From contig CAYVLC010000005.1 in assembly GCA_964452155.1 (NCBI GenBank), positions 1-39,191 on the forward strand: a DNA stretch of 39,191 nt. The letters run 5' to 3'. Numbering within the stretch: position 1 is the first letter of the stretch; every line of letters begins with the position of its first letter. The DNA is from UBA2632 sp964452155 (GTDB taxonomy: Bacteria > Bacteroidota > Bacteroidia > Bacteroidales > Dysgonomonadaceae). The notes beneath the pieces are model-generated. The model saw nothing but the letters and a program-made list of their open reading frames with translations. It had not been told where the DNA came from and searched no databases. The translations under genes were made by a program, and so were the position numbers. Of the stretch, positions 1 to 8,880 are shown one piece after another.

Positions 1-600
1 ATACTGTATTTGAAGCAAAGTAATTTTAATCTGATCCATCAAAGCGAATCTTCCAGAAAAATTGAAGAGAGAAAAAAGTTTTATCAAGAACAGATAAAAT
101 CAATTGTAAATTCGTCAACAGACAGAGACGGCTTCATTGGTTGGTACGAAATGAGCAACTTCGAAGATGCTATTTACCCCATAATCTTTAATGCCGACAA
201 GCAGTATGCAGATAAGAACTACAAAATTGCTTTTTATATAGCTACTGCACTAATGGAGAAGATGATAGAAGTAATGCAGTTTAGCGATGATAGCACCAAT
301 GTTATAGGTGGCATAATAGATGATTCTTTTGCTATGCTACACAATATTGTAACCGCAGATTTACCAAAAGGATTTAAAAATGAGGTGTTAACCTATTGCG
401 TAAAAGCGTTTCAGGAAGAGCTGTTTGAGGGGTGGGGTTGGCATTTAGATATTCTTCGTATTGCATACAGATTAATTGAAGATGAGGCTGAAGCGGATAT
501 AATAATTGAATGTTTAGAAAAAGTAGCAATAGAAGACTATATGAAGGAGCAGACTGAATCGTTTAAACTTCAGATACTTTCTGAATATAAAGACAAGTAG
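1..600 (+). CDS. 3' part of a hypothetical protein, resembling the C-terminal region of SWIM zinc-finger proteins
   Basis: The reading frame is open from base 1, so the gene is cut by the window edge; the first in-frame start-like codon is only a TTG at 10, and I therefore treat it as 5'-truncated. About 199 residues are visible. They are alpha-helical and acidic, with no membrane segment. A DGFIGWYEM segment followed by helices of the form YADKNYKIAFYIATALME resembles, from memory, the region C-terminal to the SWIM zinc finger in bacterial SWIM proteins, where DGFIDY-type motifs recur. The zinc-finger CxC/CxH residues themselves are not in the visible part, so the assignment is weak. The gene ends at a strong bidirectional terminator shared with the convergent mannoside operon. 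Confidence 0.4.
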   Translation: MLYLKQSNFNLIHQSESSRKIEERKKFYQEQIKSIVNSSTDRDGFIGWYEMSNFEDAIYPIIFNADKQYADKNYKIAFYIATALMEKMIEVMQFSDDSTNVIGGIIDDSFAMLHNIVTADLPKGFKNEVLTYCVKAFQEELFEGWGWHLDILRIAYRLIEDEAEADIIIECLEKVAIEDYMKEQTESFKLQILSEYKDK

Positions 601-645
601 CGATAATATTGCTCTAAGAGCTATTATAGAGTGAAGAATGTATAT

Positions 646-684
646 AAAAAAGGCTTAGAGTAGAATTTACACTAAGCCTTTTTT
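646..684. terminator. Bidirectional rho-independent terminator
   Basis: GGCTTAG (652-658) pairs with CTAAGCC (672-678), and the stem is extended by six A (646-651) facing six T (679-684). It sits between convergent genes, so it can end both the leftmost plus-strand gene and the minus-strand mannoside operon. Confidence 0.85.
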
Positions 685-739
685 CCATTATAACAATGTG
701 GCCTATTAAGGCTGCCTACTCTTTATTATTAGGTAGTAG

Positions 740-2035
740 TTATTGAATATCCAAACTGTTTTCAAGCATCTCAATGGCAATATACAACACACCTGCAGAT
801 CCTCTGAAGGTGCCCGAGCCTCGAGGTTCGTTGTTTACAGAATACCATTCGTAGAAACCATCATTTTTCATAACTCTTTCTGTCATAGGAAGCAGCTGTT
901 GGTAAGCTTCTTCAAGAAAACCATGTTTTACCAGTTGTTGAATCATACGACCACCAAACCAAGTCCAGTCGCCACCATTCTGATAGCTATACTCTGGATT
1001 CATGATAGGGTTTTCAAAAAAACCTGCAGGGTAAGGTGGGTATAGTGTTAGACCAATAGATGGAGCACCTGCTTTTTCCACTCTTTCTACCATCTGCTCC
1101 AAAGATTTTTTTATTTCGTCTTTTGACAATAATCCTGCTTGAATAGCTGTAGTTGTGCCACCGAAATAATAAATTTCATTTTCGTTAAAATCTTCTGGAA
1201 AGGGCGACCCCTCTAAATAGATATGTGGAATAAATTTGTGTGCTTCGTTATCCCATAGGTGCTGTCTTGCATTCTTTGCAATATCATTGCGAATTGGTTC
1301 CCATTTTACTTTTGTGTCAGGCACGAGTTCCATTAAATTATCTAGTGCTATAATCATCATGGCGTTGTCGTAAATATCTATAGCTCTGTGTGTGTTGTCA
1401 TCAATATACACACCCCAGCCATGTTCTGGTTGCACATCTCCCCAGTCGGCAGTGGTGGCACCCCAAATAAGACCATACTCTTCTGAATAACGCTCATTCA
1501 TCAAGAAATCCATAGCCCAAACCATGCGTTCGGCTACTGTTTTGTCTCCTACTTGTTCGTGTAAGATAGATGTGTCGTTGGTCTTCGTTACATATTTATA
1601 CACTGATTGAAGCAAAGAGGTCTCTTGGTCGGTTTCAACAGTGTTTTTATGACCTACATATGGAAAATCTTTATCTGCACCTTCAAGGAGCTGTTCGTTG
1701 GCAAGTTCTATAGGTGTAAATCCATCTATGATGTTTCCATCATCGCCTTGCATTTGGAAAAATATTAGTAAGTTTTTCTTGAGCTCATCGGTCGGATAAA
1801 CTTCAGCAGCCAGTTCAATAAAAGTATTGTAATCGCGAATCCATACCTCCATGTAACCATCTCCAGCATTGAATCCGGTTTTTACTATCTCTGCTGCTTT
1901 CTTTTTTGTAAATTCAATAGAGGCATTGTTCTCTATTTTTTCGGCAAGAATAGCTTTATCGTCTATTTTCTTGTCACACGAAGTGATCATCATAAGCATC
2001 ATCACCACAGTTAATAATCCAAATTTTGTTTTCAT
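740..2035 (-). CDS. Lipoprotein with (alpha/alpha)6-barrel glycosidase-like fold, family unassigned
   Basis: The 431-residue protein begins with a lipoprotein signal: a hydrophobic run ending in ITSC, lipidated Cys at residue 20. The rest resembles six-hairpin glycosidases of the GH63/GH37/GH125/GDE type: a VWIRD motif near residue 66 (compare MWLRD in GH125), a TDQETSLL helix, NGGDWTWFGGRMI, and a C-terminal EWYSVNNEPRGSGTFRGSAG segment. It is the last gene of the mannoside operon, 260 bp after the GH92 gene, a wider gap than elsewhere in the operon. The context suggests a surface or periplasmic enzyme that trims a linkage the GH92 and GH38 enzymes do not, for example a glucosyl cap or an alpha-1,6-mannosyl bond. 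That substrate is inference; I cannot assign a CAZy family, and the catalytic acid pair is not certain. Confidence 0.65.
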   Translation of the reverse strand: MKTKFGLLTVVMMLMMITSCDKKIDDKAILAEKIENNASIEFTKKKAAEIVKTGFNAGDGYMEVWIRDYNTFIELAAEVYPTDELKKNLLIFFQMQGDDGNIIDGFTPIELANEQLLEGADKDFPYVGHKNTVETDQETSLLQSVYKYVTKTNDTSILHEQVGDKTVAERMVWAMDFLMNERYSEEYGLIWGATTADWGDVQPEHGWGVYIDDNTHRAIDIYDNAMMIIALDNLMELVPDTKVKWEPIRNDIAKNARQHLWDNEAHKFIPHIYLEGSPFPEDFNENEIYYFGGTTTAIQAGLLSKDEIKKSLEQMVERVEKAGAPSIGLTLYPPYPAGFFENPIMNPEYSYQNGGDWTWFGGRMIQQLVKHGFLEEAYQQLLPMTERVMKNDGFYEWYSVNNEPRGSGTFRGSAGVLYIAIEMLENSLDIQ

Positions 2036-2295
2036 CTATATTTTTTATTTTAGTGTTATTGTATTTAGTGTCTGCCAGAAAACCCTTTGTTTTAAGTCTT
2101 TGATAAAAAAAGGGTAAAGGAAAGGCTTTCGAAGTTTTTGAAATTAAGGAACTGACGAACGAAGCAAGAGCAGAGGTAAAGCTCGCTTTTTCTTTGCCTT
2201 GCATTGAGGAGGAAGACAACGTCAATTTACTTTAGTAAATGACAGTTTCAAAAAAGAGAGTAACGTAGTATTTGCCCTTTTCTTACGAAGACTAT
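2036..2295. other. 260-bp intra-operon spacer, possible dispersed repeat
   Basis: This spacer is far longer than the 12-54 bp gaps between the upstream operon genes. Read on the minus strand its centre (about 2100-2240) is less AT-rich than the flanks and has an open 83-codon frame rich in Ser, Ala and Lys that runs into the following gene. It does not look like a protein. I see no promoter with both boxes for the downstream lipoprotein gene. It may be a dispersed intergenic element or a decayed insertion. Confidence 0.35.
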
Positions 2296-5200
2296 TTATT
2301 CTAAGCCCCAATTATAATTAGGCTCACTACCCATTTCCAACTCTAAGGTGCCCCCCTTGAGTAGCTCGCGTACATCTATTTTAAATGAGTTGAAGGCTTT
2401 GCCATTTAATTTTGCCGATTGTATGTATATGTTTTTTCGTGATGTGTTGTTAGCTTTTATAATAAATTGTTTGCCTCTTCCAAACTGTTGTCCTAAATCT
2501 ATTACTGTTTTCTCAAACAGCGGGCTACCCAATTCATATATTGGCTCTACACTACATCCACCATCAGTTTGAAACAGTCCTAGTGCAGCCATCACAAACC
2601 AAGCACTCATTTGCCCTTGATCTTCATCGCCTAAGTAGGCATTGGCTACATCAAAGCCATAATAACGGTCTATTATAGAACGACTCCAGCGTTGCGTTTG
2701 CCATGGTTGACCTACCCAATTAAACAAAAATGCAAAATGCATTGATTGTTGATTTCCTTGCACTACAGGGAAATCCCAATATTGATCTCCAGGCGCATTA
2801 TACCTCCATGGTTCACTAGCCTCAAACCCCCAAGTTAGACGATCGATAAAACGATTCTTTCCAATAGTTTTTGCTAATTCAGGTACATCTTGAGGTACAA
2901 AATAAGTGAGCTGCCAGGCGTTACCCTCTACATAATGATAATTGGCTCCAGACTTAAAAGGGTCGAAATCTTTTTCCCACTCTCCATTACTATAGCGCAG
3001 TCGTGCATAGCCTGTTTCTGTATCAATAGCATTTTTCCACCAATTGCCTCTATCGGCAAACTGCTTGTAATCTTCTGTTTTATTCAATGCTTTTGCCAAT
3101 TGAGATACTGTCCAGTCATCGAAAGAGTACTCCAGTGTATTTGAGTAACGACCTTTATCTGCTGGCACAAATCCATGCTTGATGTAGTGTGTAAGGTCTC
3201 TATTGCCTGCAAAACCTTTTGCTACACTTTGTGCAGGAGTAGTTTGCATTTTTACAATTGCACGATACATTTTCTCAACATCGTAGTTGCGAATACCCAT
3301 TTGGTATGTGCTCACAAGAAGTGGTATTTCATGCTCGGCAACCATTACGGGGATATATTTCATACCAGCTGGTCCCTTTGCCAACCAACCATGTGCATCG
3401 TACATTGCCAACTGAGACTTCACCCAACGCGATGACCACTCGGGGGTAACCAAATTCCACAATTGATTCAGATTCCAAAACGTATTCCAAAAAGCATCGC
3501 ATCCGAGTGCTAATGCATCAGGGTCGTTTAGCTTTTGAACTCTGTCAGAAGCATCCATCCAACGACCATCAGTATCACTAAAGGTGTTACGACAGAACGA
3601 TCGGTACATATTGGTGTAAAAACGCTCTTTTTCGCGATAGTCATTACTTTCTATCTGTACTCTCTCCAAAATATCATTCCACGTATTGGCCTGATGTTGT
3701 CTTACTGCATCAAAGTCCCAACCATAAGGTTCTTCTATTTCTGAATAGAGATTAGTAGATGCTCCCTCTAAGTCAACATAAGAGATAGCAGATCTCAGCT
3801 GTACTACTGGATTTACTGAAGTGTCAAATTCTGCATAACAGCCCAATAAGTTTGCCTCTTGAGAGTTTATTTCGTTTTGGTGTAGCAATTCATCATTTAC
3901 CCATCCACCAAAATTGGTGATGTCTTTGTCAAATTCTATTACAAAATGTATTGTATAGTGCTGATCGGCATCTTCCGACCACACGTTTTTTGTTTCTTGT
4001 TTACTGTAGCCTTCAATTCTACGTTTTCCAACTTGCTTTAGCTTCCCATCAAGTATTTGATAATTGTACTCACAAGGTATTTGCAGATCAATCATCACCC
4101 GTCCATCCCTGTTTTTAGGAAAAGTATAGCGTTGGAATCCGCAACGGGTAGTAGCTGTAAGCTCAGCCTGAATGTCTGTATCTGTCAGATCTACTTTATA
4201 GTATCCTACCTTTGCAACTTCAGATTCTTTGTTAATTGCTGAGCGATACGAGTTTGAGTTGTCGGCCAAAGCCGATTGATTGCCAATTGAAGTTTTCAGT
4301 GTGCCGTTTGTTGGCATAATTCCTAACCCTCCCATTGTCCACTCATGGATATGACTAAAAGTGCCAATACTTTCAAATGATGGCTGATAGCCTGCTTGCC
4401 AGCCAGCATTCTGGTTGTCGGGGCTTAGCTTTACCATACTAAATGGCATCCACGGACCAGGTGCAAGCATCCATCTCGAGTGTGCTGTTCCTACTCGGGT
4501 GTCTATATAATCTGCAGGTGTAATTGGTTTTTGTGGGTCACGAGTTACTTCTCCCTGTGCCGCTATCTTATTGTCAACAAATACCTTATAGTTGCTTTTG
4601 GTAGTTGTACTAACAATAGGCATGGGGGCTTCTAATACATAGCGTCCCTTTTCCAATTGTTGTTCCAAAATCTTTTTATTATCTATCTCTACTACAAGAT
4701 TTGGATTGCCCATCAAATGCTCTACATCTATCAATAGTGGATGAATTGCGGGGTTAGTAGTTTGATAATTGGCACTCTTTACACTTCTTACATAAGCCGT
4801 CTCAATGTTTTCTGCTAATACGGCAGTCTTAGGTCCTTCTAGTCTGATGTTATCAAAGATAAGCCACGATCCTTCGAGTGTTGTAATAGAAATTTCATTG
4901 TTCCCGTCTTTTATAAGATTGGGTGCCAATGCAATTTCTATAGAGTGGGGGGTAGATTGTGAGTAGTTGCCAGTTAAAGATTTATCTCCCTTGCCTTTTG
5001 GCAATGCATATTTCCAAGATGTATTGTTTACAGATATCTTTAATAGAGGAGTATGCTCGCTGTTGGTATCTAAAATATCTACCATCAACTTCCAAGAATC
5101 ACCATTATTTTCTACAACATCTTGCATGCTAAACAGAATATTGAGGATGTGTGTTCTTATTCCTGCTGTATTACTTGTGCCTCCCCAACTATCTGCAGGG

Positions 5201-5442
5201 CCAGGTAGTACATACGGAAAATCTTTGGAAGGAGCCGACAAACCAACTATATAAAATTGATCTTCCCACCCGAAATCATGCTTCAGAAAATCTTCGTATT
5301 TATCGGGTGCTAAAGCAAATTCACTTGCACTGTTGTCTTTTATGCCTATTTGCCATATAGTATGAGCATTGTTCTGACCCACCACCTCTTTTGCTTGCAG
5401 GAAAAATATTATAAACAGTATTTGTAAGATATATTTATTCAT
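2296..5442 (-). CDS. GH92 alpha-mannosidase with N-terminal accessory domain
   Basis: The 1048-residue protein has a signal peptide (residues 1 to about 22, ending VVGQ). Residues about 24-205 form an extra domain with IWQIG and SASEFAL near its start and WLIFDNIRLEG at its end, a pattern I associate with beta-sandwich carbohydrate-binding domains seen in family 4 polysaccharide lyases. A linker region follows. The GH92 core starts near residue 310 (DYIDTRVGTAHSRW). The family's general acid is expected at E839 in EGNAWQ, and the catalytic-base aspartates at D939/D941 in LGDEDQGQMSAW. GH92 enzymes are calcium-dependent, inverting exo-alpha-mannosidases. It lies 54 bp after the GH38 gene in the same operon. 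Linkage specificity cannot be read from the sequence. Confidence 0.93.
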   Translation of the reverse strand: MNKYILQILFIIFFLQAKEVVGQNNAHTIWQIGIKDNSASEFALAPDKYEDFLKHDFGWEDQFYIVGLSAPSKDFPYVLPGPADSWGGTSNTAGIRTHILNILFSMQDVVENNGDSWKLMVDILDTNSEHTPLLKISVNNTSWKYALPKGKGDKSLTGNYSQSTPHSIEIALAPNLIKDGNNEISITTLEGSWLIFDNIRLEGPKTAVLAENIETAYVRSVKSANYQTTNPAIHPLLIDVEHLMGNPNLVVEIDNKKILEQQLEKGRYVLEAPMPIVSTTTKSNYKVFVDNKIAAQGEVTRDPQKPITPADYIDTRVGTAHSRWMLAPGPWMPFSMVKLSPDNQNAGWQAGYQPSFESIGTFSHIHEWTMGGLGIMPTNGTLKTSIGNQSALADNSNSYRSAINKESEVAKVGYYKVDLTDTDIQAELTATTRCGFQRYTFPKNRDGRVMIDLQIPCEYNYQILDGKLKQVGKRRIEGYSKQETKNVWSEDADQHYTIHFVIEFDKDITNFGGWVNDELLHQNEINSQEANLLGCYAEFDTSVNPVVQLRSAISYVDLEGASTNLYSEIEEPYGWDFDAVRQHQANTWNDILERVQIESNDYREKERFYTNMYRSFCRNTFSDTDGRWMDASDRVQKLNDPDALALGCDAFWNTFWNLNQLWNLVTPEWSSRWVKSQLAMYDAHGWLAKGPAGMKYIPVMVAEHEIPLLVSTYQMGIRNYDVEKMYRAIVKMQTTPAQSVAKGFAGNRDLTHYIKHGFVPADKGRYSNTLEYSFDDWTVSQLAKALNKTEDYKQFADRGNWWKNAIDTETGYARLRYSNGEWEKDFDPFKSGANYHYVEGNAWQLTYFVPQDVPELAKTIGKNRFIDRLTWGFEASEPWRYNAPGDQYWDFPVVQGNQQSMHFAFLFNWVGQPWQTQRWSRSIIDRYYGFDVANAYLGDEDQGQMSAWFVMAALGLFQTDGGCSVEPIYELGSPLFEKTVIDLGQQFGRGKQFIIKANNTSRKNIYIQSAKLNGKAFNSFKIDVRELLKGGTLELEMGSEPNYNWGLE

Positions 5443-5496
5443 TTGTACAAAAGTATTAATTAATTTAGCTCCAGTTGTTTTTTTAATGTTTTAATT

Positions 5497-8400
5497 TTAC
5501 CAGCTAACTTTGAAAAACTTTGTTCCGAAAGGTTTCAATTCGGTTGAGCCTTGGGTTATCTCATCATTCAAAACACTCACCTCGGTGAGATTTAATGTTT
5601 TATTGTTAGATAGCTTTAGCGTTTTAAGATCGGCACTATTTCCTTCTGTTTCTCTAACGTGTAAAATAAAAGAGCTGCCATCTTTGTTTGGGATAGCACT
5701 TATTAAAATTAAATTCTCGGGCCATCCATCTATTATAGATTCTTCCCAACTTGTACTGTTAGAGTCACTTCCACCTGGTAGTACACGAGCCAAAAATGGG
5801 ACTCTGTTGTTCCAACCAAAACGGGTAGCAGAGGTCTGAGATGTGTCGGCTGTGCTGCTTATATTATAAACCCAGTCGATACCTCCTCGTTGTTCTGCAT
5901 TGAAATTGGTGGTCCAATAGTTATTCATCGGCCAGCCATATATATGGGTAGATGCTGGTGGTGCACCATATTCAAATCGTCCTGTATTGATGCCTCCAAA
6001 TTGCATTAAAGGTATCTCTGGAGAGCTTAGTAATATTTGAGCATCATTGTTTTTCAGACTTGCATAATTCTGTACAACATTCCAATCATTTGTAGAACCT
6101 GGTATTTGGTCTATTCCAGCACGTATTTCCCCACCTTGCACATCGAATGCCAGAACACCATCTTTGAGCTCAAAAGGAAATGCTATGTAAATTCCTTCTG
6201 GAGCTGTTACAGATTTTTTGAGAATAGAATAAGCCAAATCGATACGTTTGGTGGTATTAAACAATCTTATCTCAAATTCGTAGCCTGCATCGCTTATTGC
6301 TGCCTCAGTGTTGCCTCTAAAGTAAACTGTGTTCCATATTTCGCCCTCTTCATAACGCTCAAACCATACTTTGTCAAGTGGTACTCGCTGGTAGTCATCA
6401 AGATAAAATTTGTCGAGCTGTTTGCGGTCGGCGAGTGTTTCGTAAATAAACTCGCCAAGCTTCCATTTAGCATTTGCATCTACAAGCTCCTTATTCAGTT
6501 CTTTGTCAAAAATGCTGTGAATGGCTCTACACGTTTCATCAATTTTTATTTTGTACCACTGGTTTTCAAGATTATTTACTTTTTGGTTATGAATAGGAGT
6601 TTGTTTTATCTCATTACTTGCTTTGATTACATATTTCTTATAACCAAAAGCAGGTACTTTATCTACCCATAAAGCCCAGTAGGAGCCATCGCTAAAGGTT
6701 TCGACAGGCTGTGCCGGCACCTTATTTCCAAGTCTATCTACAATGCTGAATTCTTTATTAGGGGGAGCAATTTGATGGTCTAAATACACTTTTACGAGAC
6801 CGCTTCGGTTCCAGTTAAGACTATTGAAAATCACAATTGAGGGATTCGCCTCACGAGAAACATGAGACTGTAAAAGCCCCAGTGCCTCTTCGCCAATCAT
6901 TTTAGCTCTTCGTCCTGCTTCCCAGGCGTATGATTCTTTCAGGGCACGCTGCTCCATGCTGTATTTGTGAAAAGGTTCTCTTATGCTTGCATGATATCCC
7001 ACAGTGTGTTCTGTGTAAAATAGTAGTGCATTATTGGTCCAGTATATGCGGTCTTCTATTTTTTCAGGGAGTTGAGAGCCAAGTATTCCAGCCATCGTAA
7101 GACCTGCAGTATTGGCAATCAGATCTGTTTGAGCACGACGTGTAGTGGCTACTTCACGGGCCGAAGCTCCAAAACCATCTGTCCACCAGTCGGGCCAAGC
7201 ACCTCTTATGACCTGAAATTCATGACCATGGTTTGCTTCCATCTCTTCAAAAAAATCTGTAGCTGTAGCTGTTTTCAACTTTGGCCAACTGTATTTTTCA
7301 TTCCATTTCTTTATCATCTCCGAAGCACGGGTAGATGGAGGCGAATTGTCTGTAAAGTAGCCAGAATGCTGTATAGAGAGAAGATCATATTTGTATCCTT
7401 TATTTTCGATGTCGATAAGATAGTTTAGCAATCTGTCTTCAAACACATCAAAATCTTCTTTGTGTATTTCAAAGAAGTTGCCTGTCATATAATGTTCGGC
7501 ACGATAGGCAAGCATTCTATTGCCTGAGGGAGATTCCCACCAAAAAAGAGTTGGTTTGTCAAAGCTTATCAAGGCCTTGTGTCCGTGAGTTCCCATATTA
7601 AGATATTTTACACCCAAGTCGTTATAATAATCGTTGAGACACCACCCAATACCATTCACATCATTTTGCATGGCCATTTTCACCTCTAGCCCTGCTGCCT
7701 TTATGTTTTTTAGAGGCTGTAGAGATGCGGCTAGAATTTGCTCATCAGGCAATTCGTCGAAATTGAAATACATGCCTGTAATTTCTATGCGACCTTCGTC
7801 CACTCGTTGTTTCAAACGCTCTATTTGCTCTTTTGGTCGCGAACGCAAATATTCGTTTAGTGGCCACATTGCCTCGCAGGTCCACCTAAACTTAGATGCA
7901 TCTGGATAGTGATCTGTCATATCGCAATAATCGAGTGCATAATCAATAAATCGTAAGTGTTCGCCAAGTATTTCTGTTTGCGAACGAGTATAGCCTATAT
8001 CGGTATGGGTGTGTTGTACAAAATTTACCTTCCAATTTCTGACGGGTTTAAGCGTTAAGCTTCCTTTGTCATTGAAATCTTCGGCGAGGAACTCCCAAGA
8101 AATATTTTTTTCTTCATTTGCCAAAGCAAGACCAATTCTTAGTTGATTGTAGCCAAAAGTTAACGGTACTTCTTGTAAAAGTTTGCCATCTACATGTATA
8201 TTGGCAGTAGAAGCATTGCCTACATAAAATACTTTAGCAATGGCAATTTGTTTCTCCTGGCCCCCTTCAGTCATTTTTGCAGGATATGCTTTGAGCTCCA
8301 TTGTGTTTTCGAGCGGATATGTAAATGTCATGTACCAAGAGTCTATATGAAACTCTCCAGCTGTAATTCCTATTCGAAGAGGCTTGCCAGCTTTAATATT

Positions 8401-8856
8401 TTTTTTAGGAACTGTTAGGTACATAAATCCGAAATTCTCACCATACCGGCCAACTGCATCTTCTTTGAATGAAAGAGACCATCCGTTGTCTAACTTTTCT
8501 TCCCATTGACCTTGGCCATTGCTCCAAAATGAAAACTTAGGTTCTCCATTAACAGCCAAATCAAATCTAGCATTACCTGAATTAGAGCCTAAACCAGCCA
8601 GCCACGCATAAGTCACAGTTTCATTATCTGTAGCGGGAGCAGGGGCTGTTTCCCACTCCATATACGACTTGCCATTGCTAGCCCTTACTATTAGGCTTTT
8701 GTTGGCAAAGGGAACAGATGATTGATAATTAAAATCAACGCCCTCAATTTTTTTAACAAATCCGTTGAGCACTTTACCAGACTCAGACATCAGGTTTTGA
8801 GAAAAAATAAGGAGGGGAAGTAAAAATAGAATATATCCTAATGACTTTTGTTTCAT
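5497..8856 (-). CDS. GH38 alpha-mannosidase, exported
   Basis: The 1119-residue protein has a signal peptide (residues 1-19, hydrophobic LGYILFLLPLLIF). The N-terminal about 270 residues are beta-rich and lack an obvious named domain. The GH38 catalytic domain opens with HTHTDIGYT, where H284 and D286 are the expected zinc ligands. The expected nucleophile is D398 in MQNDVNGIGW, and H496 in IQHSGYF is a likely further zinc ligand. The C-terminal half is the usual GH38 beta-sandwich region. GH38 enzymes are zinc-dependent retaining alpha-mannosidases. The gene sits between two GH92 genes (24 bp from the upstream one), fitting stepwise removal of alpha-mannose from N-glycan-like or mannan-like substrates. 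Several GH38 enzymes are cytoplasmic, so the export signal places this one in the periplasm or at the surface. Confidence 0.93.
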   Translation of the reverse strand: MKQKSLGYILFLLPLLIFSQNLMSESGKVLNGFVKKIEGVDFNYQSSVPFANKSLIVRASNGKSYMEWETAPAPATDNETVTYAWLAGLGSNSGNARFDLAVNGEPKFSFWSNGQGQWEEKLDNGWSLSFKEDAVGRYGENFGFMYLTVPKKNIKAGKPLRIGITAGEFHIDSWYMTFTYPLENTMELKAYPAKMTEGGQEKQIAIAKVFYVGNASTANIHVDGKLLQEVPLTFGYNQLRIGLALANEEKNISWEFLAEDFNDKGSLTLKPVRNWKVNFVQHTHTDIGYTRSQTEILGEHLRFIDYALDYCDMTDHYPDASKFRWTCEAMWPLNEYLRSRPKEQIERLKQRVDEGRIEITGMYFNFDELPDEQILAASLQPLKNIKAAGLEVKMAMQNDVNGIGWCLNDYYNDLGVKYLNMGTHGHKALISFDKPTLFWWESPSGNRMLAYRAEHYMTGNFFEIHKEDFDVFEDRLLNYLIDIENKGYKYDLLSIQHSGYFTDNSPPSTRASEMIKKWNEKYSWPKLKTATATDFFEEMEANHGHEFQVIRGAWPDWWTDGFGASAREVATTRRAQTDLIANTAGLTMAGILGSQLPEKIEDRIYWTNNALLFYTEHTVGYHASIREPFHKYSMEQRALKESYAWEAGRRAKMIGEEALGLLQSHVSREANPSIVIFNSLNWNRSGLVKVYLDHQIAPPNKEFSIVDRLGNKVPAQPVETFSDGSYWALWVDKVPAFGYKKYVIKASNEIKQTPIHNQKVNNLENQWYKIKIDETCRAIHSIFDKELNKELVDANAKWKLGEFIYETLADRKQLDKFYLDDYQRVPLDKVWFERYEEGEIWNTVYFRGNTEAAISDAGYEFEIRLFNTTKRIDLAYSILKKSVTAPEGIYIAFPFELKDGVLAFDVQGGEIRAGIDQIPGSTNDWNVVQNYASLKNNDAQILLSSPEIPLMQFGGINTGRFEYGAPPASTHIYGWPMNNYWTTNFNAEQRGGIDWVYNISSTADTSQTSATRFGWNNRVPFLARVLPGGSDSNSTSWEESIIDGWPENLILISAIPNKDGSSFILHVRETEGNSADLKTLKLSNNKTLNLTEVSVLNDEITQGSTELKPFGTKFFKVSW

Positions 8857-8880
8857 AAATATTGATTTAAATGTTTGTGT

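Noticed and set aside
1974..2225. 83-codon minus-strand frame in the operon spacer
   Set aside because: It runs into the start of the lipoprotein gene in another frame, has low-complexity Ser/Ala/Lys composition and no recognisable domain.
6037..6672. 211-codon plus-strand frame opposite the GH38 gene
   Set aside because: Aromatic- and Cys-rich antisense shadow of a clearly real GH38 gene; no domain or start signal.
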